A program made the position numbers and the translations under genes. The notes under the pieces are model-generated. The model was not told where the DNA came from and ran no database searches. It worked only from the letters and a program-made list of their open reading frames with translations. 35,663 bases of DNA from an uncultured Lachnospiraceae bacterium (lineage in GTDB: Bacteria > Bacillota > Clostridia > Lachnospirales > Lachnospiraceae). This document shows, piece after piece, positions 32,489 to 35,663 of this stretch; the stretch's first letter is position 1; each line of letters begins with the position of its first letter. Location of the stretch: NCBI GenBank assembly GCA_910578115.1, contig CAJTPO010000048.1:1-35663 (forward strand), in the 5' to 3' direction.

Positions 32489-32548
32489 ATATGCTCTTCA
32501 TATGATAACCCATGGATATCTCCATTGTCCACCATATGAAGAGCATAT
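32489..32548. repeat. 16-bp perfect inverted repeat between murA and the membrane-protein gene
   Basis: ATATGCTCTTCATATG (32489-32504) and CATATGAAGAGCATAT (32533-32548) pair fully around 28 bases. Each arm is AT-rich and itself contains CATATG. It begins 18 bases after the murA stop; a terminator role is possible although only TTTA follows. Confidence 0.8.
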
Positions 32549-32565
32549 CATAGTTCCAAAACCAC

Positions 32566-33858
32566 TCATCCGACCTTCAACTTGAATTTCTTCATCTCTC
32601 TCTCTGTCGAGACCTTCTCAATCTGAGCCCCCAGTCCCTGCAGTTTGAGATGGAAATCTTCATAGCCGCGTTCAATGTATTTGATCTCGTCTATGATTGT
32701 GATTCCATCTGCCGAAAGCGCTGCGATCACAAGCGCCGCCCCCGCTCTTAAGTCCGGTGCCGTGATGCTGGCCCCTGTATATTTATTCACACCGTCGATA
32801 ATCGCCGTGTTGCCTTCCACTTTAATGTTCGCCCCCATACGGGTAAGCTCGTCCACGTATTTAAACCGATTCTCAAAAATACTCTCAGTCACAATGCTGG
32901 TTCCCGCAGATAAACCCAGCGTGATCGTGATCTGCGGCTGCATATCCGTCGGAAACCCCGGATAGGGAAGCGTCTTCACGTGGGTGTGTCCCAAAGGCTT
33001 CGAAGCAACTACCCGAACCGCATCATCCGACTCTTCCACCTCACAGCCGATCTCCAAAAGTTTCGCGCTGATGGACTCCAGGTGCTTGGGAATCACGTTC
33101 TTGACCGTTACATCCCCCTTCGTCACCGCTGCCGCGAACATAAACGTACCCGCCTCGATTTGATCCGGAATAATCCCATATTCTGTGCCATGCAAATGCG
33201 ATACCCCTCTGATCTTGACCACATCCGTACCGGCTCCCTTGATATTCGCACCCATACTGTTCAAAAAATTGGCGAGATCCACCACATGAGGCTCTTTCGC
33301 CGCATTCTCGATCACGGTCTGCCCTTCCGCCATCACGGCAGCCATCATCACATTCATGGTAGCGCCCACCGATACCACATCCATATAAATATGATTGCCA
33401 CGGAGTCTCTCCGTCTCCGTGATGATCAAACCATGCTCAATCCTCACATTGGCTCCCAGCGCACGGAACCCTTTGATATGCTGGTCTATCGGACGCAGCC
33501 CAATATTACAGCCACCCGGAAGCGCCACCTCTGCCTTCCTGTATTTGCCTAACAGCGCCCCCAGCAGGTAGTAAGACGCCCTGATCTTCTTGATATAATC
33601 ATCCTCAATGACCAGATCACTGATCTGGGAAGCATTGATCTTAACGGTATGCCTGTCCATTCTCTGGATGATCACACCGATACTTTCCATCGCCTGCATC
33701 AACACATTAGTGTCCCTGACATCCGGTACATTCTCTATCACAACGGTTTCATCCGTCATAATAGCCGCAGCAAGAATAGCCAGTGCCGCATTCTTGGCAC
33801 CGCCGATCTCCACTTCGCCGACTAACGGATTCCCACCTTTAATCGCATATTGTTCCAT
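32566..33858 (-). CDS. murA: UDP-N-acetylglucosamine 1-carboxyvinyltransferase
   Basis: First committed step of peptidoglycan synthesis. The 430-residue protein has GGAKNAALAILAA with Lys22-Asn23, the catalytic loop LPGGCNIGLRPIDQHIKG with Cys117 (the residue attacked by fosfomycin), PDQIEAGTFMFAAAVT, PYPGFPTDMQPQ and a C-terminal ERGYEDFHLKLQGLGAQIEK. The Cys predicts fosfomycin sensitivity at this target. AGGGGA lies eight bases before the ATG. Firmicutes often have two murA copies; which of the two this is cannot be decided here. Confidence 0.97.
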   Translation of the reverse strand: MEQYAIKGGNPLVGEVEIGGAKNAALAILAAAIMTDETVVIENVPDVRDTNVLMQAMESIGVIIQRMDRHTVKINASQISDLVIEDDYIKKIRASYYLLGALLGKYRKAEVALPGGCNIGLRPIDQHIKGFRALGANVRIEHGLIITETERLRGNHIYMDVVSVGATMNVMMAAVMAEGQTVIENAAKEPHVVDLANFLNSMGANIKGAGTDVVKIRGVSHLHGTEYGIIPDQIEAGTFMFAAAVTKGDVTVKNVIPKHLESISAKLLEIGCEVEESDDAVRVVASKPLGHTHVKTLPYPGFPTDMQPQITITLGLSAGTSIVTESIFENRFKYVDELTRMGANIKVEGNTAIIDGVNKYTGASITAPDLRAGAALVIAALSADGITIIDEIKYIERGYEDFHLKLQGLGAQIEKVSTEREMKKFKLKVG

Positions 33859-33983
33859 AAATAGTCCCCTGTATGATAAACGAAATATAATCTGAATAAT
33901 CTAAAAGTAATCTGTCTTATGATACAACCATCCATACCGCAAAATCTTAAATTTTTATTAAAATCCTACAGCAATTAATTAAC

Positions 33984-34011
33984 AGTATACCATAATTTGC
34001 TCATTTGTAAA
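33984..34011 (-). promoter_or_regulatory. Promoter of murA
   Basis: On the minus strand TTTACA (34006-34011), 16 bp, then TATACT (33984-33989) preceded by TGG, an extended -10. A leader of about 120 AT-rich bases follows before the ATG; I see no riboswitch in it. Confidence 0.7.
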
Positions 34012-34123
34012 TGGGCAGATTCACTATAAACCCTCAGGCCACTTCATCTCAGGTTGACGTATCGATAGAAAATGCGCCGGATAACTGCGCCGATCTCCCA
34101 CAAAAAGCGGGGACAGCTCTTTG

Positions 34124-35663
34124 TCAATTCAAATAATTGAGCGGATTTACCTGGGACCCACCTATCAAGATCTCAAAATGCACGTGCGGCCCCGTACTGA
34201 CACCTGTATTACCGCTCAGTGCGATCTTCTGTCCCTGCGCTACCGTCTGTCCCGGAGATACCAGCACTTTACTCAAATGTCCGTATCTGGTCTGCCTGCC
34301 GTCCGCATGGTTGATGTACACTACATAACCGTAACCGCTTCCCCATCCGGCCTTCGCCACCGTACCGGCGGAAGAGGCCATCACTGCCGTACCAACCGGC
34401 GTAGCCCAGTCGATTCCCTTATGATTGCTGCTCGCCCCTCTGGTAGGCGCTTTTCTCCTGCCGAAGCCGGACGTCTGCCTGCCGCCGGAAATCGGCTTGA
34501 TATAGGTCGGCGGAATCTTCGTGCCGCGTTCCACCACTTTCGCTACCGCCTCATAGGTGATCTCTTCCTTCAGAATCTCCCTGCCGGTCTCTTCCCCGTT
34601 CCGGTAGGAAACATTGGCTACCACGATGCGGTGTCCAGCCGAGGGTTCCTGCAGCGTCTGTGTCTGCGTGGTATACCAGTCGTCATTATCCACATAAACG
34701 ACCTCCGCCTCATAGTCTTCCTCGTAGTAGACCTCTTCCATGCGCTCCACGGACAATTCCGGTTCCGGAACCGTGACGATCAGCTCGTCCCCCACACGAA
34801 TCATGGAATTCTCATTCTCTATCGTCTCATTCATCGCGATCAGATCTGCCAGCGGAATCTCATTCTTCTCCGCAATCTGAGACAAGGTATCTCCCGACAC
34901 CACCTCATAGATCTGTTCTTTCTCCTGATCCTTCGTCACTTCCTCTATCGCATCTTCCAGAGAAGTCAGCTCGTAATCCTGCAGATAGGATTCCACCACT
35001 TCCACCGTGTCTCCGAATTCCAAATCCTTCAGGCCCAATTCAAAATCAGAGAACTCCTTCTCCTTCGCCGGCTCCACATCCGCAAACATCTCATCCAATG
35101 CGGCGTCGATCCCTGCACTGGACATAACCTCTTTTGCTGCCATTTCCTCTTCCTGCTGTTCTTTCGCAGAATAGATCTGGGTCGTCAGGACATTCAGCTC
35201 CCTGTCACCGTCCAGCACAAGATCCACATAGTACTGATTCGCATGGTCATACCGGTTAATGGATGCCTGCAGAAGGGCAAGCACCTCTTCCGTACTGGCA
35301 AGGTTCACCGTATACTCATTGATCTTGACGGTGTAGGAGCGATTCAATGTCTCCTTGACGCTGTTTCTCAGCACACCGGTCATGTTAACCGTGATATCAG
35401 ACGGATCGTCTACCTTCCCCCAGAGCACTTCGCTTCCCTCCAGCCGAAGCTCACTGTCTGCCAGCACCAGCTCGTCACTGGTCCCTGCCAGCCTTTTGCG
35501 GGCCGCGATCAGGTATCTGTCCACCTGCTCCGGGTCCTCCACTATACCAACCTGTGTATCATTCAAATATACCGTGAAGATATTGTCTCCCGTACTCTCC
35601 AGTTTCTGATAAGTCGGAAAAAAGAGTATGCCGCCAAAGATTGCAGCCGCCGCAACCTTAATA
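34124..35663 (-). CDS. LysM-G5-M23 cell-wall peptidase (5' end beyond right edge)
   Basis: A membrane-anchored endopeptidase of the LytM/M23 class. The frame is open to the right edge; the first visible residues IKVAAAAIFGGILFFPTYQK are the end of a membrane segment, so only the very N-terminus is missing. An N-terminal region of about 230 residues is followed by LysM (VVSGDTLSQIAEKNEIPLAD), an acidic Tyr-rich linker, a G5 domain (EEITYEAVAKVVERGTKIPP) and the M23 domain with the zinc ligands in SNHKGIDWATPVGT (H-x3-D) and GPHVHFEI (H-x-H). The ligands are complete, so it should be active. It is transcribed toward murA, with 265 bp between. Confidence 0.94.
   Translation of the reverse strand, partial: IKVAAAAIFGGILFFPTYQKLESTGDNIFTVYLNDTQVGIVEDPEQVDRYLIAARKRLAGTSDELVLADSELRLEGSEVLWGKVDDPSDITVNMTGVLRNSVKETLNRSYTVKINEYTVNLASTEEVLALLQASINRYDHANQYYVDLVLDGDRELNVLTTQIYSAKEQQEEEMAAKEVMSSAGIDAALDEMFADVEPAKEKEFSDFELGLKDLEFGDTVEVVESYLQDYELTSLEDAIEEVTKDQEKEQIYEVVSGDTLSQIAEKNEIPLADLIAMNETIENENSMIRVGDELIVTVPEPELSVERMEEVYYEEDYEAEVVYVDNDDWYTTQTQTLQEPSAGHRIVVANVSYRNGEETGREILKEEITYEAVAKVVERGTKIPPTYIKPISGGRQTSGFGRRKAPTRGASSNHKGIDWATPVGTAVMASSAGTVAKAGWGSGYGYVVYINHADGRQTRYGHLSKVLVSPGQTVAQGQKIALSGNTGVSTGPHVHFEILIGGSQVNPLNYLN

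Overview
The window looks like a chromosome segment from a member of the Clostridia, most likely Lachnospiraceae. The basis is gene content (S-box metK, an ATP-type pfkA, a DnaE without exonuclease motifs, a LysM/G5/M23 peptidase, SleB-type hydrolase) together with typical Lachnospiraceae mobile-element genes. No genus can be named from the sequence alone. Every supported gene lies on the minus strand, so transcription runs from high to low coordinates.

Positions 1 to about 3290 are the GC-rich end of an integrative mobilizable element (IME). It holds a MobA/MobL relaxase (partial, runs off the left edge), a DUF3847-type protein, a small TnpW-type protein and a large serine recombinase. Between the relaxase and DUF3847 genes is an oriT: a 9-bp inverted repeat followed by TAAGTGCGCCCT, the nick core of the RSF1010/R1162 family. 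The IME sits inside the virD4/traG coupling-protein gene of a second element, of which only the first 104 codons remain at 3287-3601.

Positions about 3290 to about 12707 are that host element, an integrative conjugative element (ICE) with plasmid-like maintenance genes: a VirD4 stub, PcfB, a DUF7768-like protein, an unknown protein, a RepA_N-type initiator with 23-bp iterons inside its gene, a small Cys-rich protein, a DUF5688-type protein, an iteron-rich non-coding region, two AT-rich cargo genes that look like PD-(D/E)XK nuclease-fold proteins (a candidate defence or restriction module), a small membrane protein, an XRE regulator with a palindromic operator filling the spacer of a consensus promoter, ParB, ParA and two tandem paralogous small proteins. 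The ICE end abuts the lysS stop codon, where 10-bp-periodic repeats mark a likely attachment region. The integrase would lie beyond the left edge.

Positions 12708 to 35663 are chromosomal: lysS, greA, an unknown protein, dusB, a DUF6145-type protein, birA, argF, an SPFH protein with its NfeD partner, a SleB-type hydrolase, proC, a SpoU-type rRNA methyltransferase, pfkA, dnaE, metK under a SAM-I riboswitch, a polytopic membrane protein, murA, and a LysM-G5-M23 peptidase cut by the right edge. Non-coding items of note are a 122-nt nested palindrome between the metK riboswitch and its gene, a recurrent hairpin motif in three intergenic gaps, and a 16-bp-arm inverted repeat after murA.
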